The notes: generated from the sequence alone by a model not told the origin. Positions 31,444 to 40,888 are shown, counted from the stretch's first letter. The stretch is 64,000 bases of DNA from CAVVGZ01 sp963747965 (GCA_963747965.1 CAVVGZ010000005.1:124001-188000), one strand, 5' to 3'. Translations and numbers: made by a program.

Positions 31444-33618
31444 ATGCGGCATTGGTTTAATATCGAGTATTGGGTTTTGGGTTTACCTTTCTCGTTTTTA
31501 TATACGTATCTTTCTTTCCTTTTTCTTGTTGGAAGTTACCCGATTTTACGTAAAAGGGACATTGCAATCCTGGCGTTGTTACTATTGTCCTATTCCTGGA
31601 TATTTGCCAAAGTTATTGAGGTTGTTGTTGGATGGATTCGCCGGAGTCAATCCGGCAAAATTATTATCGTATGCAGCCTCAGCATATTATCGGCTGTTTT
31701 CCTCAGTTTTTATGCTCCAATCAGCCATCCGAACGGACTTGTGATCCATCCGTTCATCCTGTCCTTATTCCTATTCACTTATATTTTTTTTGTATTTATT
31801 CTTTCCCTTGAAGCAGACACGCCTATCAAAATATATTTGATGGGTGGAGTAATTTTTGTCTCGGTTTTTCTATTTCTCGGTTTTACAAAAATGGGATTGG
31901 ATAACTATTTTGCACGAGATGACGGCCTTATTACATTAAGCCACGGCAAGAATCTTGCTGATTATGGTTTTATTGGTATTAATCCGTCCGGTGAGAGAGT
32001 GGAAGGATACTCAGCCCCCGTCCAATTTTTTATTTATTATTTGTTATACCTCCCAACACGCATTGGATTCTTTGGCTACAATGTACTTCAAAATCTCGTT
32101 TTTTCTTTCCTGTTAGGTGTTGTATTCATCCAATTTATCGGTATTAAAAAAGGACAGTCGCTCCTGTACGGTTTTGCCGCGGCATTGATTCTGACAGCCC
32201 AGGCTTCATTTATCGGTTGGCATGGTTCCGGGATGGAAAATCCAATTACCCATGTGTTATTTGCTGCCACGTGTGTGTTTCTTTTTCAATCTCTGGTTAA
32301 TGAAAAAAACCTTCCTTTCTGGCAGGTTTTTATTGTATTTTTAGCATGCCTATCCAGATTGGAAAGTATCTATCACATCGCCGCTGTTCTGATGGTGTAT
32401 TTGATTATCTGGTTTATAGAATACAGGAATTGGAAACCATTAAGAGGGATTATTACAATTCTTCTTTTCGATGGATTTTTTCATTTGTGGCGGTATCTCT
32501 ATTTTGGGGATCTGTTGTCCAATACTGCCTACGCCCAGGAAATATCAATCCTGGAAAACCTCAAACTGCTCCTTTCATCCAAGGAACACCTTCTAACGAT
32601 TTATGGTTATTCACTTGAAATAATAAAAAGTAACGGTATTTTAATGCTGATTGCGCTGGCAACCATACTTGTGGTGCGCACACAGTCCGAGCAGCAAAGA
32701 AAAAGTGATTTGGCGACACTTGTTTTTTGGGTACCAGTCCTCACCGGCCTGGTTTACCCATTTCTATTTGGTAAAACCCGCATTGATATACCCCGGACCA
32801 CGACCTTTATAACGCCGCTGCTCGTGTTCTTATTAATGTATTACCTGGTTGAACTACTGCAGCCATTCAATCTTCGAGTGGCGAAAAGAGTAGTGATTTT
32901 TTCCCTTTTTGTTTCCATAATCAGCCTTGGTATAAAGCCATACTATTACCTGGGTTGGAATTACAAGATTATGGAAGAAACCAGACAGATGCTACTCGGC
33001 TATGCTGAGGAGAATTCTCTCTCCCGCGCAACCATTGCCAACCCGGATATTGGGATTATTAGCTTGCATAAAAACTTCAATGTCCTGGATTTGGGCTGGC
33101 TTGGCAATTCGGTATTAATTAAGATTGACCGCGAGGATGAAATTGACTATATCCTGAATAAAATGGCGCCGGACTTGATCGAGTTGAAAGCCAACTGGTC
33201 ACTCAGATATAACAATCTCACCCAGAGTGCCCAATTTGCTGACCAATATCTTCAAGTGGAAGACTTTGGACCTTACCGCAAGAATCCTCGGGCTCCCCAG
33301 GGGATATGGATTCGCAAGGATATCCTCAAGGGATCAGGAACACCGGAGAGAATTCTGCTGGATAAATTGAGCCAAAATCCGGATATATCCATCATTGAGT
33401 CTGAGCTTGCTCTGGCGAAATCTAAAAATTTAGAGGACCTCAGCTATATTTCCAGATCTGCCTACCATTTTCTTCCGGAGATTGTAGAAAATGGCCAGTA
33501 CGAAGAATTGCGCAAATTATTTGGGGATCCATCATTCAGCATATTTGACAGGTATTTGATTGAGTCACGGATAAATGGCCAGGCATATCAGGATGTGATT
33601 AAATATTACCAACAGTAG
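31444..33618 (+). CDS. Polytopic membrane protein, probable GT-C glycosyltransferase
   Basis: 724 residues with about a dozen hydrophobic segments in the first 500 and a soluble C-terminal tail of about 200. An acidic motif in the first large extracytoplasmic loop (YFARDDGLITLSHGKNLAD) followed by GYSAPVQFFIYYLLYLP resembles the catalytic loop of GT-C enzymes that use polyprenyl-phosphate sugars. The likely role is transfer of a sugar onto a glycolipid, glycan or protein outside the membrane. A polyprenol-phosphate mannose synthase that could make a donor is at 58810. The tail (DPSFSIFDRYLIESRINGQ) is not recognised. The family is inferred from topology and the DD loop only. Confidence 0.72.
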   Translation: MRHWFNIEYWVLGLPFSFLYTYLSFLFLVGSYPILRKRDIAILALLLLSYSWIFAKVIEVVVGWIRRSQSGKIIIVCSLSILSAVFLSFYAPISHPNGLVIHPFILSLFLFTYIFFVFILSLEADTPIKIYLMGGVIFVSVFLFLGFTKMGLDNYFARDDGLITLSHGKNLADYGFIGINPSGERVEGYSAPVQFFIYYLLYLPTRIGFFGYNVLQNLVFSFLLGVVFIQFIGIKKGQSLLYGFAAALILTAQASFIGWHGSGMENPITHVLFAATCVFLFQSLVNEKNLPFWQVFIVFLACLSRLESIYHIAAVLMVYLIIWFIEYRNWKPLRGIITILLFDGFFHLWRYLYFGDLLSNTAYAQEISILENLKLLLSSKEHLLTIYGYSLEIIKSNGILMLIALATILVVRTQSEQQRKSDLATLVFWVPVLTGLVYPFLFGKTRIDIPRTTTFITPLLVFLLMYYLVELLQPFNLRVAKRVVIFSLFVSIISLGIKPYYYLGWNYKIMEETRQMLLGYAEENSLSRATIANPDIGIISLHKNFNVLDLGWLGNSVLIKIDREDEIDYILNKMAPDLIELKANWSLRYNNLTQSAQFADQYLQVEDFGPYRKNPRAPQGIWIRKDILKGSGTPERILLDKLSQNPDISIIESELALAKSKNLEDLSYISRSAYHFLPEIVENGQYEELRKLFGDPSFSIFDRYLIESRINGQAYQDVIKYYQQ

Positions 33619-33767
33619 CTGCCTAAATTAATGCTTATATACAGAAACCCGGTAGTTTTCTATCCCGGTGAAAGGTAAATGTAAATGTATGGAAAGTCAA
33701 ATTCCTATCCAATTCTGGGTTAATGCTGTAAACTCAATTTTTATATCTTCCTATTCGGATACATCCT

Positions 33768-34685
33768 ATGCGGCATGCTGTTAGTATCAGTATTGGTTCA
33801 TCAAAAAGGGATTGGAAAGCTGAAGTTTCCCTTATGGGTCAACAAGTGGCTATTGAACGGATTGGCACGGATGGAGATATGCAAAAAGCTGCCCGGCTTT
33901 TCGGCGAACTGGATGGAAAAGTGGACGCCTTAGGTGTCGGCGGAACAGATCTTGGCTTCATGGTTGACGGCCAGTGGCACAAGTTATCCTCCATACAAAT
34001 GCTGCGCGAATTAATCCATAAGACACCGGTGGTTGACGGAACAGGGTTAAAACTGACCCTGGAAAGGAAAGCTGCAGCGCTTTACCACCAAACCTTTTCC
34101 CCTGCAAAACCCGATCAAAGGGTCTTAATTATGACTGCAATCGATCGTTGGGGAATGGTGCAGGGATTTGATGATCTGTCCTACCAATGCATATATGGTG
34201 ATTTACTGTTCAGTCTCGGTTTGCCATTCCCAATGAGAAAAATCAAATCTGTCAAAAGGATGCTTAGCTTGCTGCTTCCTGTTGTTGGAAGGCTTCCTTT
34301 CGAATGGCTTTATCCTGTCGGTCAGGAGCAGGAGAAACGGCATCCAAAATACAGCCAATATTTTGAATGGGCTAAAATCATTGCCGGGGATTGTCATTAC
34401 ATTCACCGGTATATGCCCGAAAGACTTCCGGATAAGGTTATATTGACCAACACAACCACCCCTCAAGACCGGGAATTCTTTCGCCAGGCTGGTGTCAAAA
34501 GTTTGATCACGTCCACACCTGTTCTAAATGGACGTTCCTTTGGGACGAATATGATGGAAGCAGCGATTCTGGCTGCGGTGGGTTACACCCGGCAGGTGAA
34601 TTATTCCGATTCCAAGGACTACCTGGAAATGATGGAAGACATAATCTCTAAAGTGGGGATGACTCCCCAGGTTATGGATTTGTAA
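33768..34685 (+). CDS. Quinate-5-dehydrogenase-annotated family protein, function unproven
   Basis: 305 residues, intact. The N-terminus (MRHAVSISIGSSKRDWKAEV, then IERIGTDGDMQKAARLFGELDGKVDALGVGG) matches a family that databases tend to call quinate 5-dehydrogenase. I see no classical Rossmann G-x-G-x2-G and would not rely on that name. A TPVVDGTGLKLTLERKAA block and the C-terminal LTNTTTPQDREFFRQAGV are family features. It is soluble and cytoplasmic. It is the first gene of a tight operon with an NTP transferase (2 bp gap) and a PAP2 phosphatase, which suggests a shared biosynthetic pathway. Confidence 0.7.
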   Translation: MRHAVSISIGSSKRDWKAEVSLMGQQVAIERIGTDGDMQKAARLFGELDGKVDALGVGGTDLGFMVDGQWHKLSSIQMLRELIHKTPVVDGTGLKLTLERKAAALYHQTFSPAKPDQRVLIMTAIDRWGMVQGFDDLSYQCIYGDLLFSLGLPFPMRKIKSVKRMLSLLLPVVGRLPFEWLYPVGQEQEKRHPKYSQYFEWAKIIAGDCHYIHRYMPERLPDKVILTNTTTPQDREFFRQAGVKSLITSTPVLNGRSFGTNMMEAAILAAVGYTRQVNYSDSKDYLEMMEDIISKVGMTPQVMDL

Positions 34686-34687
34686 TC

Positions 34688-35479
34688 ATGAATGTTGTTC
34701 TGACAGCCGGCGGAGTACCCCAACCGGGTGAGCCGCTTTTCGAAATTTCCAAAGGCGCACCCAAGGCAATGGTCAGCCTGGCTGGTAAATCCATTATCCA
34801 GTGGGTCCTGGATGCACTTGGGAAAAGCTCCAACGTCGATGAAATTGCCCTGGTGGGATTGGATCAATCGGCAGGTCTGACATGTACACAGCCGGTTCAC
34901 TATCTGGAGTCCGCTGGAGATTTGTATTCCAATATTGTAAGGGGTTTGGAGTACTATAATCACAAAGCTGAACAAAAGGAACCCATCCTGATGGTTGCCA
35001 GTGACATTCCTTCCATAACTGCGGAGATGATCGATTGGATGATTGAGTCTGTCCGGCAGGTAAAGGCGGATATTTATTACCCTGTAATTACCAGAAAAGT
35101 TATGGAAACCCGATTCCCGGGATCGAAGCGCACCTATCTCCGCCTGAAGGATATGGAACTATGCGGTGGGGATATCCTGGCCATCCGGTCAGAAATCTTA
35201 ACGAAACAGTCAAATACTTGGAAAAGATTAGGAGAAACCAGGAAAAGTCCAATGAGGCAAGCGCTTTTACTGGGTTTGGATACACTATTCCTCATAGCTA
35301 CCAGGCGATTATCGTTGATTGATGCAGAAGCAAAAATCAGTCAAAAATTGGGTTTGCGCGGCAAAGTAATGCTTTGCCCATTCGCTGAAATTGGTATGGA
35401 TATCGACAAACCGAACCAGTATGAGTTCCTGAAAAAGTACCTGGTGGGGGCAGCGGGTGGACATGCAACAATGGATTGA
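34688..35479 (+). CDS. MobA-like NTP transferase domain protein
   Basis: 263 residues. The nucleotidyltransferase N-terminus reads VVLTAGG...PKAMVSLAGKSIIQWVLDAL, where the glycine-rich loop is modified to AGGVPQPGEPLF. The conserved acidic metal site is probably MVASDIPSITAEMIDWM. The enzyme likely transfers an NMP from an NTP to a phosphorylated alcohol or sugar. It follows the previous gene after 2 bp and overlaps the next by 23 bp, so the three genes are surely co-translated. The substrate is unknown; MobA itself is shorter and has a different loop. Confidence 0.8.
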   Translation: MNVVLTAGGVPQPGEPLFEISKGAPKAMVSLAGKSIIQWVLDALGKSSNVDEIALVGLDQSAGLTCTQPVHYLESAGDLYSNIVRGLEYYNHKAEQKEPILMVASDIPSITAEMIDWMIESVRQVKADIYYPVITRKVMETRFPGSKRTYLRLKDMELCGGDILAIRSEILTKQSNTWKRLGETRKSPMRQALLLGLDTLFLIATRRLSLIDAEAKISQKLGLRGKVMLCPFAEIGMDIDKPNQYEFLKKYLVGAAGGHATMD

Positions 35480-36014
35480 AAAAATCCTGGATTATGATTA
35501 CAGGCTTTCCCAAAGCCTGCGGTTGAAAACAGACTCTGCTGCCCTCAAGAAAATGGCGTCTATTTTTGCCCATACCGGCGATTCATGGTTTTGGCTGGCA
35601 GGTTTGGTCTTACTATGGTTATTTGGGAATCCTGAATGGCGGTATAAGGCTGCTTTACTGGCAATATCCCTGGTTATTCTGGCAGTATTTGTGCTTTTCC
35701 TCAAGTTTACAATCCGCAGGCGCCGGCCTGAGGGAGATTGGGGAGGAATTTACCGTAAAACCGATCCTCATTCCTTCCCGTCCGGTCATGCAGCCCGTGC
35801 CGCATTGTTGGCAGTGATGGCTATTGGCCTGGGACCGGCCTGGTTCGGCTGGGTTGTGGGAATTTGGGCACCATTTGTCAGCCTGGCCAGGATCGTAATG
35901 GGAGTCCATTATGTCTCCGACGTCGTGGTGGGTTTTATTATCGGGATAATCGTAGGCTGGGTAATGTTAGATCTGCAAGGGGTGATGGTCCTGGCCGCGC
36001 CATTCATTTTCTGA
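35457..36014 (+). CDS. PAP2 superfamily membrane phosphatase
   Basis: 185 residues with several membrane helices. The three PAP2 acid phosphatase motifs are present: KFTIRRRRPEGD (K-x6-RP), PSGHAAR, and SLARIVMGVHYVSDVVVG, where the third motif has L-A-R in place of S-R. Members hydrolyse phosphatidate, undecaprenyl pyrophosphate or phosphatidylglycerophosphate. GTG 35457 and ATG 35463 are both possible starts. It overlaps the NTP transferase by about 20 bp, and the pair may act on one lipid or polyol phosphate pathway. Confidence 0.88.
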   Translation: MDMQQWIEKILDYDYRLSQSLRLKTDSAALKKMASIFAHTGDSWFWLAGLVLLWLFGNPEWRYKAALLAISLVILAVFVLFLKFTIRRRRPEGDWGGIYRKTDPHSFPSGHAARAALLAVMAIGLGPAWFGWVVGIWAPFVSLARIVMGVHYVSDVVVGFIIGIIVGWVMLDLQGVMVLAAPFIF

Positions 36015-36056
36015 AAAACACACCACTAACAGTTTAAATCCCCGTAATTAATTTAT

Positions 36057-37118
36057 TTAAATTAAATTATTGCGTTTCAAAGCTGTTTCGAGGATCAATA
36101 AAATCAGTTCTGTATGGGAGAGACCATCAGCCTTAGCCTCAATTACCAGATCCGATATTACCGGTGCCAGCCCTGGCAGCGGATTGATTTCAAGTATGTA
36201 AGGTTTCCAGTTATCATTCACATCCAGCCGAAAATCAACACGCGCCACATCCAGGGCACCAGTCACACGGAATACCGCTGCTGCCAGATAGTTGAGTTCG
36301 TCCACCATTTTGGGTTCAAGCGGAGCCGGGCAGAGATAGGTTAATTGATCGGCCAGGGCAACTTTCAGGCGATTGCTGTAGACCGCATCACTTTCTTTGT
36401 ACGGTTTCAGATCAACTTCCATAGGTGGGAGAAAACGGAGTCCAGCCTGAATCCGGCCTGCATCTGGATCATCTGGCATACGGCGTGCCACCGGACCGAT
36501 TAAATTGCCAACCATTCCAAGCGTTACTTCTCTTCCATCTATAAACTCTTCCACCAATGCTGTCTGCTGGTACTTATTGGTAATAAATGAGATTTGTTCC
36601 CTGAGTTCATGCTCATTATGAACAATTGATTTGGAACTTACTCCCATCCCTGTACCCTCCCGGCTTGGTTTTACAAAGAGGGGGAAATACATGTCATTGT
36701 TCAATGGTTCGTCAACACGCTCGAATGTTTGAAAATTTGGGGTTGGGAGTTCGTGCCAGTGGAGAATGCGTTTGGTCATCGGTTTATCAAGCGCCAGTGC
36801 AAGGGAGAGCACCTTCGAGCCAGTATACGGAATTCGCAGCATTTCCAATAGTGCAGGTACCTGGGCTTCTCTTGCATCTCCAAAATGCCCCTCGCAAATG
36901 TTGAAGCAAATGTCCGGCTGATATTTACGAATAGAATCCAGAAGTGAGATATCACCCTCAAAGAAATCCGATTCATATCCACCTGAGCGGATTGCTCCAA
37001 GGAGGGCCTGGATAGTGTTCTCTGAATCCAGGTCATCCCACCAGTCATCGGTTGCGCCTTCAATTTTTGGAGCGTTTTTCTTCAAATTTGCGAGTACAGC
37101 AACCTTCATTCTCTTCAT
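36057..37118 (-). CDS. D-alanine-D-alanine ligase-like ATP-grasp protein
   Basis: 353 residues, intact. The N-terminal domain has CFNICEGHFGDAREAQVPALLE, like the EGxxGE region of Ddl. The ATP-grasp core has PLFVKPSREGTGMGVSS, ALVEEFIDGREVTLGMVGN and the Mg-binding end DVARVDFRLD...YILEINPLPGLAP. Ddl-like proteins of this length and divergence often are not the cell-wall Ddl and may join other amino acids or amines. SD AGGAG lies 7 bp before ATG 37118. It converges on the PAP2 operon. Confidence 0.82.
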   Translation of the reverse strand: MKRMKVAVLANLKKNAPKIEGATDDWWDDLDSENTIQALLGAIRSGGYESDFFEGDISLLDSIRKYQPDICFNICEGHFGDAREAQVPALLEMLRIPYTGSKVLSLALALDKPMTKRILHWHELPTPNFQTFERVDEPLNNDMYFPLFVKPSREGTGMGVSSKSIVHNEHELREQISFITNKYQQTALVEEFIDGREVTLGMVGNLIGPVARRMPDDPDAGRIQAGLRFLPPMEVDLKPYKESDAVYSNRLKVALADQLTYLCPAPLEPKMVDELNYLAAAVFRVTGALDVARVDFRLDVNDNWKPYILEINPLPGLAPVISDLVIEAKADGLSHTELILLILETALKRNNLI

Positions 37119-37348
37119 GTCAAGTCTCCTGTAATTGAAAGCAAATTGTATTTAAACCATTCCTACGGAGGGGAGTGTGCAGTTTTGAATGTTTGAATTT
37201 AACATAAATTGTTTATAAATTCAATCGACGATCGCACCACAATGGATTTATTTATTCCTGTAGTGAATAATATACAGGGAAATTTTCCAGTTATGATTTT
37301 ATCTTATTTCAGTTTAAATAGACCACTTGATTTTGGATAATTTTTTCC

Positions 37349-37377
37349 TTGCATAAGTAATCATTAAAAGGTATCCT
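37349..37377 (+). promoter_or_regulatory. Promoter of tRNA-Sec
   Basis: TTGCAT (37349-37354), 17-nt spacer, TATCCT (37372-37377). The mature tRNA begins 7 bp after the -10 box. Confidence 0.65.
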
Positions 37378-37383
37378 TGTGAT

Positions 37384-37477
37384 GGGAGTGGATGAGTCCC
37401 GGTGGATTCCCCGGTCTTCAAAATCGGTGGCGGGTCGCTTTGCGGGCCGCAGTGGGTTCGACTCCCATCCATTCCCG
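37384..37477 (+). tRNA. selC: tRNA-Sec (TCA), selC
   Basis: Selenocysteine tRNA features are all visible: an 8-bp acceptor stem (GGGAGTGG / CCATTCCC), a 6-bp D stem (GAGTCC-CGGT-GGATTC), anticodon loop CTTCAAA giving TCA, a long variable arm (GCGG...CCGC with inner pairs), T arm GTGGG-TTCGACT-CCCAT and discriminator G followed by CC. It reads UGA as selenocysteine and needs SelA, SelB and SelD, which are not in this window. Confidence 0.95.
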
Positions 37478-37605
37478 CCTATAATCCCCCCTTGTAAATC
37501 CATGATAAACATGCCTGAAAAATCCGGCAATGGAAAATCCTTTATGAGGAAGTTTCTAAGCTATAATCCAAAATCAATGAAACGATTCAATTCCGAGGTG
37601 CACAG

Positions 37606-38820
37606 TTGGAAATAGTTGATCAAGGAATCTCACCGGAGAAATTTGACACCCTTGAGAGAGTTGTCCAGGAGTTTTTCCGAATTGATGACTATATCCTTGG
37701 ATCTCCCCGGCAAAATTTCGTGATTCAATATCATGGTCAATTTATTTCGGAAAGCAGCCAGGCATACGATAAGATCGCCGCAAATGTGCAAACCTTTGGA
37801 TTGGTTCCTCTTTTCCGGATTGAGAATGGCCGTCAAACGATTTATATTGTCCAGGGATTGCCAGATCCAAAGCCTTCCAATGTGAATATTAACATAATTC
37901 TTTTTGTTATTACTGTTTTTACGGTAATGCTGGCTGGCGCTTTATATGGCCTGGACGAACCTCTACCGGCTGGTATTCTGGAGACTATCACATTTCTCAT
38001 CGAACGCGGCTGGCCTTTCGCGGTTAGCCTGCTGGCAATTTTAGGGACACATGAATTTGGGCATTATCTGGTGGGCAGGTACCATAAAGAGCATGTTACC
38101 CTTCCATACTTCATCCCGTTTCCTCTCAGTCCATTTGGTACAATGGGGGCATTTATCAATATGAAACGCCCTCCCAAAAACAGGCGCATCTTGCTGGACA
38201 TCGGAATTGCCGGACCGCTTTCCGGATTGGTTGTAGCGATACCGGTATTAATTTTGGGATTATCCCTTTCAACAGTGGATATTCTGCCTGTGACAATTCC
38301 AGAAGGAATTTCTTTACAGGTAGAAGGCAACTCAATCCTCTATTTGGTGGCAAAATACCTGGTTTTCGGGCGCCTGCTGCCTGCTCCTGCAGATGTGAGC
38401 GGCCTTACACTTATACCTTACTGGCTTGGGTATTTTTTTACCGGACGCCCCGCTCCCTTGGGGAGTGTTGATGTGTTACTACACCCCGTCGCATGGGCAG
38501 GCTGGGCTGGTATCCTTGTCACTGGATTAAACCTCCTCCCGGCAGGGCAGCTGGATGGTGGCCATATGCTTTATGTTCTTTTTGGCAAGAAAACTGCGGC
38601 CCGCATCTTACCGATTGTACTGGTCGGGCTGGTTCTGCTTGGTTTTGCCTGGAGCGGCTGGTGGTTGTGGGCGGTATTAATCTTTTTCCTGGGGAGATCT
38701 CATGCAGAACCCATGGATCAGGTCACACCACTAGAAAGCTGGCGTAAAATTCTGGCAGCTCTGGCATTGGTGCTATTCTTTCTTACATTCACACCAGTCC
38801 CATTATCTTTATTATATTAG
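37606..38820 (+). CDS. M50 family site-2 protease (membrane metalloprotease)
   Basis: 404 residues. After a soluble N-terminal region of about 90 residues come several membrane helices. The zinc motif is HEFGH (ILGTHEFGHYLVGRY) and the second zinc-site motif is NLLPAGQLDGGH (N-x2-P-x4-DGGH). It would cut proteins inside the membrane. This variant with an N-terminal soluble domain and FGTMGAFINMKRPPKNRR is typical of plant EGY-like and bacterial M50 proteins. The start is TTG 37606 with GAGGTG at 37594-37599; no ATG is available nearby in frame. Confidence 0.9.
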   Translation: MEIVDQGISPEKFDTLERVVQEFFRIDDYILGSPRQNFVIQYHGQFISESSQAYDKIAANVQTFGLVPLFRIENGRQTIYIVQGLPDPKPSNVNINIILFVITVFTVMLAGALYGLDEPLPAGILETITFLIERGWPFAVSLLAILGTHEFGHYLVGRYHKEHVTLPYFIPFPLSPFGTMGAFINMKRPPKNRRILLDIGIAGPLSGLVVAIPVLILGLSLSTVDILPVTIPEGISLQVEGNSILYLVAKYLVFGRLLPAPADVSGLTLIPYWLGYFFTGRPAPLGSVDVLLHPVAWAGWAGILVTGLNLLPAGQLDGGHMLYVLFGKKTAARILPIVLVGLVLLGFAWSGWWLWAVLIFFLGRSHAEPMDQVTPLESWRKILAALALVLFFLTFTPVPLSLLY

Positions 38821-38850
38821 TTTGTTGAATGAGTCTTACCAAATAAATAA

Positions 38851-39954
38851 TCAGCTGTTCATTGTATGGATAAGTCTTCCATCCAGGGTCAGGTAATTCT
38901 TCATTAATGTCACTGCCAGGCAGGCATGTGCTGGCAGTATGCAGAGTAAATCCCCAATTTTAATTTTTTCTATTCCGTTTTCTATGTGGATAATGCCATG
39001 CTCCTGTGACATTCTTGCCACATAAGCGCTTTCGACCGGGTTTCCCCACCCGAAGGGTGTTGGGAATGCAACCAAACCAAATTTAGTTATCCCATTATCA
39101 ACAAAACTGTCTTTAGATAAGTGTACTGCCCCTCCATAAATTACCAGTTCATTTCGCTCGGGATGGCTTGCGACAACCGGGCAGGCTGCTGCCACACTGA
39201 TCTGTTCCGCAGTGCATGAACCAATCATCAGCTGCTGTGCATCATAAAAAACAAAATTACCGGGACGGATTTCGGTGGTTCCTGCAAAATCATCACACAA
39301 TGAACTGGATGGGGTGTCACCAATCGATATTTCCATGCCAGCCATACCGCGGGCTGCAAGTTCACTGCTCAGCATGCGTAAACGATTCATGCTTTCGTTA
39401 TGAATATGACATACTTCTTCTGCTGAATTTGCATGGTAGGTATGACCGGCATGTACAAGCACACCCTTTAATATCAATTTGCAATTAGATTGTGTTTGTC
39501 GGGCAATCTGGAAGATGTGGTCAACGTTTTCCCAGTGGACACCGGTACGGTTACTCCCCGGATCAACTTTGATCCAAACCTGAACTGCATGATCCAGGGA
39601 ACTGGATAAAAATTCCAATGACTCCAAAGATTCAATCACCAGACCAAGTTGAATTTCTCCCGCCAGTTGATTTATCTCAGGGATCTGTCGTATATTTACC
39701 GGAAATGCAATGGTGATATCCCTCCAGCCATTCTTTGCAAAGTAGTAGGCCATGTCCACGGAGGAAACCGTAATTTTCGTGATACCTTCTTCTGAAAACC
39801 ATCCTCCGATTTCGGCTGATTGGTGAGTTTTAAAGTGGGGACGCAGTTCCACCCGGGAGATCTTTGCCTTTTTGACCATCTGTGCAATATTCTTCCGGGT
39901 TTTGTTTTCATCCAAAAGCAAAGTCGGTTTTACAATATGGTTGAATAGTTGCAT
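38851..39954 (-). CDS. PLP-dependent D-threonine aldolase/D-serine dehydratase-like enzyme
   Basis: 367 residues. It has an alanine-racemase-type barrel with the PLP Lys in RPHFKTHQSAEIG, substrate and cofactor segments IKVDPGSNRTGV and GVLVHAGHTYH, and a C-terminal PAHAC with the His and Cys that hold zinc in the D-serine dehydratase family. It would act on D-amino acids, probably D-threonine or D-serine. ATG 39954 is taken as start because GAGGAG precedes it by 7-8 bases. The frame stays open upstream to 40068. It stands alone, divergent from plsC. Confidence 0.85.
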   Translation of the reverse strand: MQLFNHIVKPTLLLDENKTRKNIAQMVKKAKISRVELRPHFKTHQSAEIGGWFSEEGITKITVSSVDMAYYFAKNGWRDITIAFPVNIRQIPEINQLAGEIQLGLVIESLESLEFLSSSLDHAVQVWIKVDPGSNRTGVHWENVDHIFQIARQTQSNCKLILKGVLVHAGHTYHANSAEEVCHIHNESMNRLRMLSSELAARGMAGMEISIGDTPSSSLCDDFAGTTEIRPGNFVFYDAQQLMIGSCTAEQISVAAACPVVASHPERNELVIYGGAVHLSKDSFVDNGITKFGLVAFPTPFGWGNPVESAYVARMSQEHGIIHIENGIEKIKIGDLLCILPAHACLAVTLMKNYLTLDGRLIHTMNS

Positions 39955-40045
39955 AAGGAAATACTCCTCATTGTTCGAGAATATGATTAAATTATAGTCA
40001 TAACTGGTCAACCATCCATCGCAATCAACTCTCGGAAGGGAAGAT

Positions 40046-40117
40046 ATGACGAAATCCAGGATTATCATTAACCCTTCAGGGGACAGAGAGATTGAACTAA
40101 AGGCAAATCCTTCCTGA
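40046..40117 (+). CDS. Possible 23-residue upstream ORF of plsC
   Basis: ATG 40046 follows a purine-rich GGAAGGGAAG and the ORF ends with TGA overlapping the plsC ATG (TGATG). It may be a coupling leader peptide. No family is recognisable at this length and it could be chance. Confidence 0.3.
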   Translation: MTKSRIIINPSGDREIELKANPS

Positions 40118-40724
40118 TGAAAATTATTCGTGATCTGGTAAATTTTGTTATCAAAGTGCTTATTTCAATTGCATGCCGGATAGATGCAAACGAACTAAAC
40201 AAAGTAGCAGCTGCCGGCCCCCTCATTCTGGCTACCAACCATATCAACTTCCTGGAGATACCGCTGGTTTATCTCTGGATGCAGCCCCGACCGCTTTATG
40301 CCTTGATTAAAATCGAAACCACGCGCCATCCTTTTTTTGGTTTCCTGGCGGATAGTTGGGGAGGCATTCCGGTACGAAGGGGCGAGTTTGACCGGAGTGC
40401 ATTGATGACCTGCATAAAATTAATGGAGGACGGCAATATCCTGGCGATTTCCCTGGAGGGTACCCGCAGTGGAGACGGCAAACTTCTCAAGGGATATCCA
40501 GGAGTGATTCCCATTGCGCTGAAGACCGAGGCACCAATTCAACCAGTTGCATTTTATGGTCACGAAAATTTTTGGAATAATATTGTCCATTGAAAAGGAC
40601 AGATTTCAAAATAGTGGTTGGTGAACCCTTTATGATCAAGGATCGTGGACTGGGGATGTCGCGCGAGGTTCGCCAGGAAATTGTAGACCAGATCATGCTG
40701 CGGCTTGCTTCATTTAATGCCTGA
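40117..40724 (+). CDS. plsC: 1-acyl-glycerol-3-phosphate acyltransferase (PlsC family), one frame break
   Basis: About 202 residues when repaired. The acyltransferase block I is TNHINFLEI (NH-x4-E, with Glu where Asp is usual). Other blocks are GGIPVRRGEFDRSAL, LEGTRSGDGKLLKGYPGV and, after the break, VVGEPFMI. It acylates lysophosphatidate or a similar acceptor at the membrane. The frame ends at TGA 40591, but a one-base shift continues as LKRTDFKIVVGEPFMIK to TGA 40722. The missing base is probably a C in the preceding run. It is not a selenocysteine codon, because the frame after TGA soon stops. Confidence 0.85.
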
Positions 40725-40853
40725 AAAATACCGGGGTGTATATTCAGATCTTAGCCAGTTAAAAAATGATTATTTTGATTCTTTACCCATTGGTGGCAAT
40801 TAAGACCGGTAGACCAATTTCCCTTTTATTTTAAAATCTATAGCCACGCCTAC

Positions 40854-40882
40854 TTGAAAGAATAGAAAAAAAGTTCTATAAT
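40854..40882 (+). promoter_or_regulatory. Promoter giving a probably leaderless radical SAM mRNA
   Basis: TTGAAA (40854-40859), exactly 17 nt, TATAAT (40877-40882). The ATG starts only 6 bp after the -10 box, at the expected transcription start. No Shine-Dalgarno is present. Confidence 0.7.
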
Positions 40883-40888
40883 AAAGTC

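Noticed and set aside
37379..37615. ORF of 78 codons ahead of the site-2 protease
   Set aside because: It covers tRNA-Sec. The short downstream part has no family and no own start signal.
40585..40600. In-frame TGA in plsC as a selenocysteine codon (suggested by selC nearby)
   Set aside because: Reading through TGA meets a TAG seven codons later and gives non-family sequence, whereas a one-base shift gives LKRTDFKIVVGEPF and a normal end.
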